Below, piece by piece: positions 1 to 6,553 of a stretch of DNA of 6,574 bases. Positions within the stretch are counted from its first letter, which is position 1; each line of letters opens with the position of its first letter. Below the pieces are notes generated by a model. It ran no database searches, was not told where the DNA came from, and worked only from the letters and a program-made list of their open reading frames with translations. The stretch comes from Victivallales bacterium (GTDB lineage: Bacteria; Verrucomicrobiota; Lentisphaeria; Victivallales; SZUA-371). Made by a program: the position numbers and the translations under genes. Location of the stretch: contig JAQUZV010000129.1 in NCBI GenBank assembly GCA_028691155.1, positions 1-6,574 of the forward strand, written 5' to 3'.

Positions 1-1
1 G

Positions 2-3000
2 GAATCCGGTCAAAACATGGTGCTCTATTTCCGTCGGATTCCGTCGCCGCGCTGTGCCCGGTTCGAACGTGAAACGCTGACGGATCCCGAAGTCAGGCAG
101 GCCATGAATAACATGGTCTCCGTCCGGATTGACGCCGATATCCAACCCGGACTGGCGGACGAATTCCGGGTGCGTTACCTGCCCGCCCTGGTGATGGTTG
201 CTCCCGACGGTCGAATTCTCGCCCGCCGGGATGGTTTGACCGATGTGGCCGGTACGCTGCTGATGCTGCGACAGAAATTACCTCCGCGCCGGAATGAAGA
301 AGTGAGGCAAAGTCTGGAAATTCTGCAGCAGGATAAAATTTCCGCTTTGCAGTGGTTGAATATCGTCCGCATCGCCGGTCGCGATTATAACTCGGGCCGG
401 ACGCTTCGTGACGCGATTGCGGTGCGAAAACCTTATCCGGCGGCGCCGCTGGTAAAGCTGCTCCGACATCCGTTGCTGTCGATTCGTTCCTGCGCCTTCG
501 AAATGCTGACGGCGCGTTCCGGCCGCGATTTCCATTTCGATCCCTGGCAGAAACCGGACACGCCGGCCAATCTGGCCGCATTGGGGCGCTGGGACGTCTG
601 GCTTCGATCATCTCGGGATGCCGCCGGTAGCGGACCGATCATGAATTCGGAACATGCCGCGGCATTGATCAATCAACTGGTTGAAGGCGAGGATAATTAT
701 TCGGTTATGGCCGTGGAGCAGTTGCTCGATTGCGGCGACAGCGCTCTGGCGCTGGTACGCGATTACGCCCGGCGGCATCCGAAATTGCCGCCGGAACCGC
801 GTCGCCGGTTGCGGGAATTGGAATATGCGCTGCTGTTGCCGCATAATATTTTGCCGTCGCCAGTAGTGGTGGCGCATCATCTGCTGTTCGGCACGATCGA
901 CCAGCGACAGCAGGCGGTATTGCTGTTGGGCAACTATCCGGAGGCCCTGCCGATTCTCACGGAATGCCTGAATGACGGCGAAGCACTGGTACGTGAAACG
1001 GCGGTTGAGGCGATTACCAAACAAAATGACCGCCGGATCGGGAAAATTATCGAACAGCATCTCCGGCACGAAAAAGACAAAGGGGTGATTTTTGCGATTA
1101 TCCGCGGTCTGGCCCGGATTTGCACCCAGCGCAGTGTGGATATCCTTTGCCGTTATCTGCAATCCCCGAATGAAGACAATGTCATTGCCGCGTTGACCAG
1201 TCTGAAAGCGATGCGGGCTCATACCGCCGGCAAGGAAATTATTGCCTGTCTGAACGATTCGCGGTGGCGGGTGCAGGCGGCGGCGCTGGATGCGGTGGCG
1301 GATATCGATCTGACCGCTGCCGGGCCGCCGGCCATGAAACTGATGGAGTCTCCGGATGAATTTGTCGCCATCAAAGCGATTGGGACTACGGCGGGAATCA
1401 AATATGCGGGAGCGCTGAAACTTCTGCCCCGTCTCTTTGCCAAAAATGACCGGTTGAAGATGGCGGTTATTCATGCCTACTGCCGGATGGAAGTGCCAAT
1501 TCCCGATGGCATAATCAAGGATTTGAAGCGGGAAAAGGAAGAATTTCTGCTTGCTTTGGCTCCGGAGTTGGCCGGCTGCAATGAATATGCGTTGCCGGCG
1601 GGAATTTTCCTGTCGCGACAAAGCAATCCGGATATTTTCCTGCCGGCGGCAAAATATTTGGGCGGCGAGATGGAACATCCTGAAGCCGTGGCGGCTTTGG
1701 TGGTGTTGCTGAATCGGGTTGCCGGCGCCGATGCGGTGACAATTATAGAAAAATGCGATTTTCGCGTTCAACCGTTCCGGGAGGCCATGAAAAAGCTGCA
1801 AAGCAATATTTCCCTGACTGAAGTATCGACCGTGAAGCTGGATGAATTGGCCGATGCGTTCGGGTTGGATGCGGAAGGCGGAACCGGGAAAAATGGTGCG
1901 TCCGATTCTTCCCCGGCGTCCGGAGCGCCGGGATCCAATGTGTTGCGCCTGGAATCGGCGTATCGGGATTTCCTCCTTTGTCTGCAGCAATTGTTCCGCC
2001 GGGAAAAAAAGGTGCAATACAAGCAGAAATTCGGCATTGCGCTTTTGCAGCTGAATGATCCGGCCGCGTTGTCCTATATCGCCGGCCGGTTCGCCGCGTT
2101 GTCGGAGGCGGATCAGCTTTCTATTCTGAACATAATTAAAAGTTCGTCGGAGCAACCCGATATCGCGTTAATTTTGAAAACCGCATTGCATTCGCCGCAA
2201 CAGTATATATCGGCGGCTGCGGTCGGGATAATTATGCGCAGCCGCATGTCCTCATTAAAGGAGGAACTGGTGCGGGAATTGGAGCGACCCCGGTTGTCGT
2301 TGTCGATAATCAGAATATTGGATAAATCTTTTTCATATGAGCGATCTTTCACCCTGGGGCCATTGCGTCCCTGGTGCGAAAAGACCTTGTCCGGAGCGGA
2401 TAAGGATTGGCAGCGCCGGGTTCTGGCGCTGTTCATGCTGTTTGTTGACTGGCGCCGTCCGGATACGGAATACTTTGTCCGGGCGGCGGCATCCGAGCAT
2501 ATCTGGGAGAAAAAGGTTGGACTGCAACTGTTGGCGTATCTGGATTTCCCGCGCTTCAAGACTTTGGTTCCGGCGTTGGCCGCTTCCGTTGATCCGCAGT
2601 GGCGCCGGTTTCTGCTTGCCGTATTGCAGCAGAATAATTCCTCTGTTGAAATAAATTGGAATTTCGGCACGGCCGAGACTGTTACCATCAATATTACCAA
2701 TGAGAGAAGAAGCGTGGGGTGGACTTCTCATTTGATCGGCTTTGATGATAAAGGAAAGATCGATCCGGAATTGTTGCCGGTGGTGAAAAAATTAGCCGGG
2801 GACAGCGATCCCGCGGTTCGGCTGTATGCACTGTCGACTTTGGCCATCGGGAAAGAAAAAGTGGATTACTATAAACTGGGCCAACTCCTTGTGGCGGTGT
2901 CGGAAGAAGAACGTTCGCGTTTGTTGGATCGATTGAATTACGCTTGGGAAAATGATAGATTGCCGCCGGAGATGAAGGAGTTGCTGCCTTTTATTCCTTC

Positions 3001-4252
3001 CGAAGACCGAGAGATGTGGGCCGGTAAATTTCCGAAAGTCGGAAAGCGTAAAATTGCGGTGGCGCTTCGTTCCGATTCCGCCGCCACGACAGCGACAACA
3101 GCAACAGTTACGGCAGCCACGGCAGCGGAGAAGAGAGAAAAAACAGTGGTTGCCGCTCCGGCCAATTCGCGGGTGGTGGTCTATTTCTACAAAAACGGAT
3201 GCGCCGACTGCCGGGCGGTGGAGAAGATGTTGCGTGATTTGCAGCAGGCAATACCGGGGATGGAAATTCGCAGTTACAACATCGATTCGGCCGCTTCTCT
3301 GCGCCTCAACGAGGCTTATGGGGAAAAATTCCATGTTCCGGTCGGTTCCCGTCTGTTGGCTCCGGCGGTTTTTACCGGCGCCGGGGCGTTGGTGAAAGAC
3401 CGCATCAAACGAGCGGAATTGCAACGGCTGCTGTCCCGGCCGGAAGCGGCGGTCGCATCTTGGCTGATTTCGCCGCCCCGCCACGAGCCGCAGAAAAAAC
3501 TGGCGGCATCGGATCGGCGCATCAAGGAACGCTATACCCGTATCCGTTGGCCGTTGATTCTGGCGGCGGGATTCCTGGACGGCATCAATCCCTGTGCCTT
3601 TGCCGCCATCATCTTTTTCATTTCCTATCTGGCGATAGCCCGTCGAAGCCGCGGGGAAATTCTTCGGGTCGGTCTGGCTTTTGCGTTCGGAATGTTTCTG
3701 GCCTATTATTTGATGGGGTTGGGGCTGGCGGAAGTCATGTCCCGGATTTCTTTCTTTCATGTCGCCGGAGTCTGGCTGAACCGCATTATGGCCGGGATCG
3801 TATTTATTCTGGCCGGATTCAGTATTTATGACGGCATCATGTGTCGTCTGGGACGGGGACGGGAGATGAAATTACAATTGTCCGACCATTTGAAAAACGG
3901 CATTCACCGTACCATCCGTACCGGGGCGCGACAGGCCCGTTTTGTGGTTGCTGCATTTCTGGTCGGGGCGGTGGTTGCCGCGCTGGAGTTGGCGTGTACC
4001 GGGCAGGTGTATGCGCCGGTGATTCTTTATGTCATCAAGACCGATTCGCGGCGCTACGGCGCACTGTGGTATCTGGTGGTGTATAATCTGGCGTTTGTGA
4101 CGCCGTTGCTGATAATAACCCTGGCGACGGTATTCGGCATGGGGCATATGGCATTGACCTTGTGGTTGCGGCGCCATGCGGCGACGGTGAAATTTGCTAC
4201 GGCGCTGTTGTTCCTGGTCTTGGGGGTTGTTCTCTGGCATGGCGCCGTCTGA
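2..4252 (+). CDS. Thioredoxin-HEAT repeat-thioredoxin-CcdA/DsbD fusion protein, 5' partial
   Basis: Predicted transmembrane thiol-disulfide reductase that takes electrons from the cytoplasm through a CcdA-like domain to extracytoplasmic thioredoxin domains. Numbering runs from the first in-window ATG (position 17), but the frame is open to the left edge and that Met lies inside the first beta strand of a thioredoxin fold, so the true start and any signal peptide lie upstream. Residues 1-88 form thioredoxin fold 1, with SPRC (10-13) where CxxC is expected and the cis-Pro in YLPA (P56). Residues about 95-1000 are an alpha solenoid with clear HEAT units at 295-493 and around 724-742 and 929-943, broken by a Gly/Ser linker (618-641). 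Residues 1021-1037 are an Ala/Thr linker. Residues 1050-1141 form thioredoxin fold 2, with CADC (1062-1065) and cis-Pro P1116. Residues 1174-1409 are CcdA-like with about six hydrophobic segments, NPC (C1193) in the first and ELACTGQ (C1327) in the fourth, matching the CcdA redox pair. Thioredoxin-CcdA fusions are known; joining them to a solenoid of about 900 residues is unusual. Client and topology are inferred. Confidence 0.9.
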   Translation, partial: ESGQNMVLYFRRIPSPRCARFERETLTDPEVRQAMNNMVSVRIDADIQPGLADEFRVRYLPALVMVAPDGRILARRDGLTDVAGTLLMLRQKLPPRRNEEVRQSLEILQQDKISALQWLNIVRIAGRDYNSGRTLRDAIAVRKPYPAAPLVKLLRHPLLSIRSCAFEMLTARSGRDFHFDPWQKPDTPANLAALGRWDVWLRSSRDAAGSGPIMNSEHAAALINQLVEGEDNYSVMAVEQLLDCGDSALALVRDYARRHPKLPPEPRRRLRELEYALLLPHNILPSPVVVAHHLLFGTIDQRQQAVLLLGNYPEALPILTECLNDGEALVRETAVEAITKQNDRRIGKIIEQHLRHEKDKGVIFAIIRGLARICTQRSVDILCRYLQSPNEDNVIAALTSLKAMRAHTAGKEIIACLNDSRWRVQAAALDAVADIDLTAAGPPAMKLMESPDEFVAIKAIGTTAGIKYAGALKLLPRLFAKNDRLKMAVIHAYCRMEVPIPDGIIKDLKREKEEFLLALAPELAGCNEYALPAGIFLSRQSNPDIFLPAAKYLGGEMEHPEAVAALVVLLNRVAGADAVTIIEKCDFRVQPFREAMKKLQSNISLTEVSTVKLDELADAFGLDAEGGTGKNGASDSSPASGAPGSNVLRLESAYRDFLLCLQQLFRREKKVQYKQKFGIALLQLNDPAALSYIAGRFAALSEADQLSILNIIKSSSEQPDIALILKTALHSPQQYISAAAVGIIMRSRMSSLKEELVRELERPRLSLSIIRILDKSFSYERSFTLGPLRPWCEKTLSGADKDWQRRVLALFMLFVDWRRPDTEYFVRAAASEHIWEKKVGLQLLAYLDFPRFKTLVPALAASVDPQWRRFLLAVLQQNNSSVEINWNFGTAETVTINITNERRSVGWTSHLIGFDDKGKIDPELLPVVKKLAGDSDPAVRLYALSTLAIGKEKVDYYKLGQLLVAVSEEERSRLLDRLNYAWENDRLPPEMKELLPFIPSEDREMWAGKFPKVGKRKIAVALRSDSAATTATTATVTAATAAEKREKTVVAAPANSRVVVYFYKNGCADCRAVEKMLRDLQQAIPGMEIRSYNIDSAASLRLNEAYGEKFHVPVGSRLLAPAVFTGAGALVKDRIKRAELQRLLSRPEAAVASWLISPPRHEPQKKLAASDRRIKERYTRIRWPLILAAGFLDGINPCAFAAIIFFISYLAIARRSRGEILRVGLAFAFGMFLAYYLMGLGLAEVMSRISFFHVAGVWLNRIMAGIVFILAGFSIYDGIMCRLGRGREMKLQLSDHLKNGIHRTIRTGARQARFVVAAFLVGAVVAALELACTGQVYAPVILYVIKTDSRRYGALWYLVVYNLAFVTPLLIITLATVFGMGHMALTLWLRRHAATVKFATALLFLVLGVVLWHGAV
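3077..3127 (+). repeat. Ala/Thr-rich low-complexity linker inside the fusion gene
   Basis: Seventeen codons, almost all Ala or Thr, built from near-repeated ACA, GCG and GCA triplets (residues 1021-1037 of the fusion protein). They sit exactly between the end of the HEAT solenoid and the second thioredoxin domain. Such stretches usually act as flexible spacers, here perhaps letting the CADC domain swing between the membrane domain and a client. The imperfect triplet repetition could make the length variable between strains; that is inference. Confidence 0.6.
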
Positions 4253-4275
4253 CGTGGGGGACATAGCCGTGGAAC

Positions 4276-4293
4276 GAAAGAAACATTTCTTTC
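4276..4293. repeat. 18-base palindrome after the fusion gene
   Basis: GAAAGAAA at 4276-4283 and TTTCTTTC at 4286-4293 are perfect inverted repeats separated by CA, starting 23 bases after the stop codon of the fusion gene. As RNA this could form a weak, AT-rich hairpin. No T-run follows (the next bases are CCGCCCTG), so it is not a standard Rho-independent terminator. It could equally be an operator-like DNA site or the remains of one. Function unknown. Confidence 0.4.
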
Positions 4294-4306
4294 CCGCCCT
4301 GTGTTA

Positions 4307-4334
4307 TTGAAAAAAAGCAACGATATGATAAAGT
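4307..4334 (+). promoter_or_regulatory. Possible sigma-70-like promoter for the ZIP gene
   Basis: TTGAAA (4307-4312, five of six matches to the -35 consensus) lies 16 bases before TAAAGT (4329-4334, four of six to the -10 consensus), in the most AT-rich part of the spacer about 90 bases before the ZIP start codon. The overlapping TATGAT at 4324 is a better -10 box but has no -35 box at proper spacing. This is weak evidence from consensus matching only, and promoter rules in this organism are unknown. Confidence 0.25.
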
Positions 4335-4410
4335 AATACTGATGCGGCCGATTTATTCTTGCCGGAAGAAAATCGGGCTGCAATCCGTGGTTCCGCCCGG
4401 CGAACGCAAC

Positions 4411-4415
4411 AGGGA
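4411..4415 (+). promoter_or_regulatory. Ribosome binding site fixing the ZIP start codon
   Basis: AGGGA ends 9 bases before the ATG at 4425. This supports that ATG over the in-frame TTG at 4359, which would add 22 polar, Arg-rich residues before the first membrane helix and has no comparable purine-rich site at correct spacing. Confidence 0.6.
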
Positions 4416-4424
4416 ATAATCATA

Positions 4425-5201
4425 ATGACCACTTTCGATGTTTTGGCCTTGTTTGGCATTTTACTGGTTACCTTTGCCGGAGGATATCCGCCGCTGTTCC
4501 GCCGGAAAACCGACGGAGTTGATTCCTATCCCGGCGGTGAGGCGTTCACGTCTGGAATTTTTCTGGCTTTGGCGTTGGTTATCATGCTGCCCGAGGCCAC
4601 GACGCTGTTGAATAAGGCCTGGCACAGCGATTTTCCTTCCGCTTCGGTTATTGCCGTTCTTTTCTTTTTCCTGCTGTTGAGCCTCGAACACATGGTGGCA
4701 CATCTGCGGTTGCGGATGAATGATGAATCGCAATTGGCGGCGCCGATAATTCCGGTCGTCATGGTTTTCATGATTGCGATTCCGTCGTTTTTTATGGGCA
4801 CGGCATTGGGGCTCAGCACGAAAGCACTGAAGTGGTATATCTTGGTGGCGATTCTGGCCCACAAGGGCTCGGCCGGATTTGCTCTGGCGCTGGAAATGGT
4901 CAAAAGTCGGTTGTCGCCGCGGCAGCGGCTGGGGCTCTATTCCGGATTTGCCATGTCGACGCCGTTCGGCATTATTTGCGGCAGTTGTATGCAGGGATAT
5001 CTGGTGACGAGCGGTCCGATGCCGTTGATCAAGGGGATGGTTTTGGCGATGGCGGCGGGAACTTTCCTTTATCTGGGCACGTTGCATGAACTGAAACAGG
5101 CGCCGCTGATCACCCATTGCACCTGTCGCCGGAATTTTCTCTGGCTGCTGTTTGGATTCGGGCTAACGGTGGGGGTGCGTTTCCTGCTCGGCGTTCATTG
5201 A
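4425..5201 (+). CDS. ZIP-family divalent metal transporter homologue
   Basis: Integral inner-membrane protein of 258 residues, the size usual for bacterial ZIP proteins, which move zinc, iron or manganese into the cytoplasm. Eight hydrophobic segments are visible at about 3-24, 41-60, 72-92, 105-130, 135-155, 168-190, 200-219 and 238-257. The second holds GIFLALALVIMLPEA, the ZIP signature ending in LPEA. The fourth holds FFMGTALGL, matching the HSxFEGLALGL motif, and the fifth holds AHKGSAGFALAL with the conserved HK (146-147). The canonical His and Glu of segment 4 read as Pro120 and Met124, and a Met (M54) replaces the His usually before LPEA, so metal coordination must differ or be impaired. 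An HCTC motif (231-234) lies between segments 7 and 8. The gene starts 172 bases after the fusion gene and may share its transcript or use its own weak promoter. Family assignment is firm; metal, direction and activity are not. Confidence 0.83.
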   Translation: MTTFDVLALFGILLVTFAGGYPPLFRRKTDGVDSYPGGEAFTSGIFLALALVIMLPEATTLLNKAWHSDFPSASVIAVLFFFLLLSLEHMVAHLRLRMNDESQLAAPIIPVVMVFMIAIPSFFMGTALGLSTKALKWYILVAILAHKGSAGFALALEMVKSRLSPRQRLGLYSGFAMSTPFGIICGSCMQGYLVTSGPMPLIKGMVLAMAAGTFLYLGTLHELKQAPLITHCTCRRNFLWLLFGFGLTVGVRFLLGVH

Positions 5202-5211
5202 CGGCGCAAGA

Positions 5212-5292
5212 AGCCATGCGGTTACGGGGAAATCAGCCGCGACGCTGTTGTTTCTGATTCCGGGGGTGATGCTCCGGCATCGTGCCGTCTGA
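5212..5292 (+). pseudogene. Decayed copy of the 3' end of the CcdA-fusion gene
   Basis: Bases 5212-5292 align without gaps to 4172-4252, the last 26 codons and stop of the fusion gene; the next three bases (CGT) also match. Counting by hand over 84 bases gives 64 identities (about 76 percent), and 15 of 26 residues agree, including the ending HxAV-stop. Differences fall about 8, 4 and 8 on codon positions 1, 2 and 3, so there is little third-position bias, as expected for sequence no longer under strong protein selection. The alignment ends abruptly upstream at 5212, only ten bases after the ZIP stop codon, and no start codon or membrane signature precedes it. It is best read as a remnant of a duplication or of a deleted CcdA-type paralogue. 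Whether it is transcribed or used is unknown. Confidence 0.72.
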
Positions 5293-5329
5293 CGTTGCTG
5301 GGGGGCAGGGGACGGGGGAGGAAGAACGC

Positions 5330-5363
5330 GGACCGGGAACGCCGCGTTTTCCGGTCCGGTTTT
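5330..5363 (+). terminator. GC-rich hairpin, possible terminator before the hydrolase
   Basis: GGACCGG (5330-5336) pairs with CCGGTCC (5351-5357). The stem can be lengthened inward by a G-T wobble and two A-T pairs, leaving a loop of about eight bases. GG and then TTTT (5358-5363) follow. This resembles a weak Rho-independent terminator that would separate the ZIP transcript from the hydrolase gene starting 38 bases later. The T-run is short and offset by two G bases, so a 5'-leader structure of the hydrolase mRNA is the alternative. Confidence 0.42.
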
Positions 5364-5401
5364 ACCGTTATCGACAATATTTGCCATGGAGATATGCGGA
5401 A

Positions 5402-6478
5402 ATGAAAACATTGAGTTGTGGCATTTTATTCGGTATGAGCATCATGTTGGCCGGCGCGCCCGCCGTTCCGGAAAACGCGACGGTCATATTGGACGCTTTT
5501 GCCGCCGACCGGGCGGTGGAGATGGCAAGGATTGCGACTCCGAAAATGGCGGCGGCTCTGGGCGGCGAAAAACTTGTCCTGTTGCGGAAAAAAACGACCG
5601 ACCGATTCGGGGCTTTTATCCGTTGGGAAGGAGGCCCTACCGTTCGGAGAATCGATGTCGGCAAGGTTGCCTATTGGCAGGTTTTCCGTACGGCGGATTT
5701 GGCGTGGTCCCGGTTGGAGGTACTTTGTACGGTCGAGGTGGAATCGGGAAAAGTGGCGGGTTTTTTTATCCAACCGTTGCCCAATAAACCGCGGACGAAT
5801 GAGGTTTATCGGGAAGAGGAACTCACCTTCGGCACAATTTGGAAACTGAGTGGAACTCTGACTTGTCCGAGCAAGGCGACGGGGTTTCCGATCGTTGTTC
5901 TGGTTCATGGTTCCGGACTGCATGACCGCGATGAAACGATCGGCCCGAACAAGCCTTTTGCTGAATTGGCCTATGGTTTGTCGCAACGGGGCATTGCCGT
6001 CTTCCGTTATGATAAGCGGACGCTGATTTACGGGAAGAAGATGGCGGGCCGGGAATTTTCTCTGGCCGATGAAGTGACCGACGATGCGATTTTGGCGGTG
6101 GCGATGTTGCGGAAAAAATTTCCCCGGGCGCCGATTTTTGTTCTCGGGCACAGTCTGGGCGGAATGCTGCTGCCCCGAATTGCGGCTGGAACCGCCATCC
6201 CGTCCGGATATATTTTCATGGCGGCGGCGGCGCGGCGTTTCGAGGTCGGACTTGATGCGCAGCTCGAATATCTTATCGGTCTGCAACCCGGTAGCCGGGA
6301 AGACAAACAGAAATTGCTGGAGGCGCAACGGCGGGAGATAATCAACTCCGTGAGTCCGGCGTATTATCATGACCTGAGCACCTACGATCCTGTTGCCGCG
6401 GCCCGGAAGATGACCGGTCCGATGTTGTTTCTGCAGGGCGGGCGTGATGATAACGTCCGGAAAATTGCGCACAATTGA
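5402..6478 (+). CDS. Exported alpha/beta hydrolase with DUF3887-like N-domain, 3'-truncated
   Basis: Predicted secreted serine hydrolase of 358 residues. The start at 5402 is chosen because GGAG (5388-5391) lies ten bases upstream and translation opens with a signal peptide (MKTLSC, then a hydrophobic stretch ending AGAPA near residue 21); the longer GTG start at 5282 would bury this signal. Residues about 28-122 resemble the small DUF3887 domain often found before such hydrolases. The alpha/beta core shows VLVHGSG (167-172, oxyanion region), DRDETIGPNKPF (175-186), RYDKR (202-206), the nucleophile elbow GHSLGG (Ser251) and GGRD (Asp349 as the likely acid). The protein ends nine residues after that Asp. 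Relatives normally continue for roughly 80 more residues, including a catalytic His in an NHLF-like motif, which is absent here and in the other frames downstream. The product is therefore probably inactive or misfolded; gene disruption by rearrangement or insertion is likely. Family members act as esterases or acyl hydrolases; the substrate is unknown. Confidence 0.8.
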   Translation: MKTLSCGILFGMSIMLAGAPAVPENATVILDAFAADRAVEMARIATPKMAAALGGEKLVLLRKKTTDRFGAFIRWEGGPTVRRIDVGKVAYWQVFRTADLAWSRLEVLCTVEVESGKVAGFFIQPLPNKPRTNEVYREEELTFGTIWKLSGTLTCPSKATGFPIVVLVHGSGLHDRDETIGPNKPFAELAYGLSQRGIAVFRYDKRTLIYGKKMAGREFSLADEVTDDAILAVAMLRKKFPRAPIFVLGHSLGGMLLPRIAAGTAIPSGYIFMAAAARRFEVGLDAQLEYLIGLQPGSREDKQKLLEAQRREIINSVSPAYYHDLSTYDPVAAARKMTGPMLFLQGGRDDNVRKIAHN

Positions 6479-6500
6479 AAAATGGGCTTGAAAAAGGGCC
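6475..6500 (+). repeat. Imperfect 13-base tandem repeat at the hydrolase stop
   Basis: TTGAAAAATGGGC (6475-6487) is followed directly by TTGAAAAAGGGCC (6488-6500), with 11 of 13 bases equal. The first copy contains the premature stop codon of the hydrolase and the second runs into the left arm of the downstream inverted repeat. It marks the point where hydrolase-like coding sequence gives way to AT-rich DNA. Confidence 0.5.
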
Positions 6501-6553
6501 TGTTTCCAGATTGATTTGTTTAACGACAAACAATAAAAAAAAGGAAACAGGCC
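6497..6553 (+). promoter_or_regulatory. Perfect 11-base inverted repeat burying a ribosome binding site
   Basis: GGCCTGTTTCC (6497-6507) and GGAAACAGGCC (6543-6553) are exact inverted repeats around a 35-base loop. The loop contains a second small hairpin, TTGTTT (6516-6521) with AAACAA (6528-6533), and a run of eight A (6535-6542). The right arm ends directly at the ATG at 6554 and contains most of AAGGA (6541-6545), the only good ribosome binding site for it. If the stem forms in mRNA it would block initiation. IS200-type elements are known to hide the transposase ribosome site in this way; equivalence here is only an analogy. Confidence 0.6.

Noticed and set aside
608..2155. A 515-codon open frame on the minus strand inside the fusion gene
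   Set aside because: It lies wholly antisense to a clear HEAT-repeat coding region, its product is rich in Arg, Gln and His with no recognisable domain, and its openness follows from the codon bias of the + strand gene.
2792..3760. A 322-codon minus-strand frame opposite the second thioredoxin domain
   Set aside because: It is antisense to the CADC and NPC motifs of the real gene, has no family motifs and has shadow-like Arg/Gln-rich composition.
4276..4300. Rho-independent terminator of the fusion gene
   Set aside because: The stem is AT-rich and is followed by CCGCCC rather than a T-run, so it was listed only as a palindrome.
4359..4424. An N-terminal extension of the ZIP protein from a TTG start
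   Set aside because: It adds a charged, non-conserved stretch before the first membrane helix and lacks a well-spaced ribosome site, unlike the ATG at 4425.
5212..5292. A functional small peptide gene from the CcdA-tail copy
   Set aside because: No start codon with a ribosome site precedes it in this frame, and the substitutions lack third-position bias.
5282..5401. An N-terminal extension of the hydrolase from a GTG start
   Set aside because: It would run through the decayed CcdA tail and the hairpin and would place a good signal peptide in the interior of the protein.
5426..6529. A 367-codon minus-strand frame opposite the hydrolase
   Set aside because: The + strand carries signal peptide, GHSLGG and GGRD motifs; the minus-strand product shows no domain and is Arg/Gln/His-rich.
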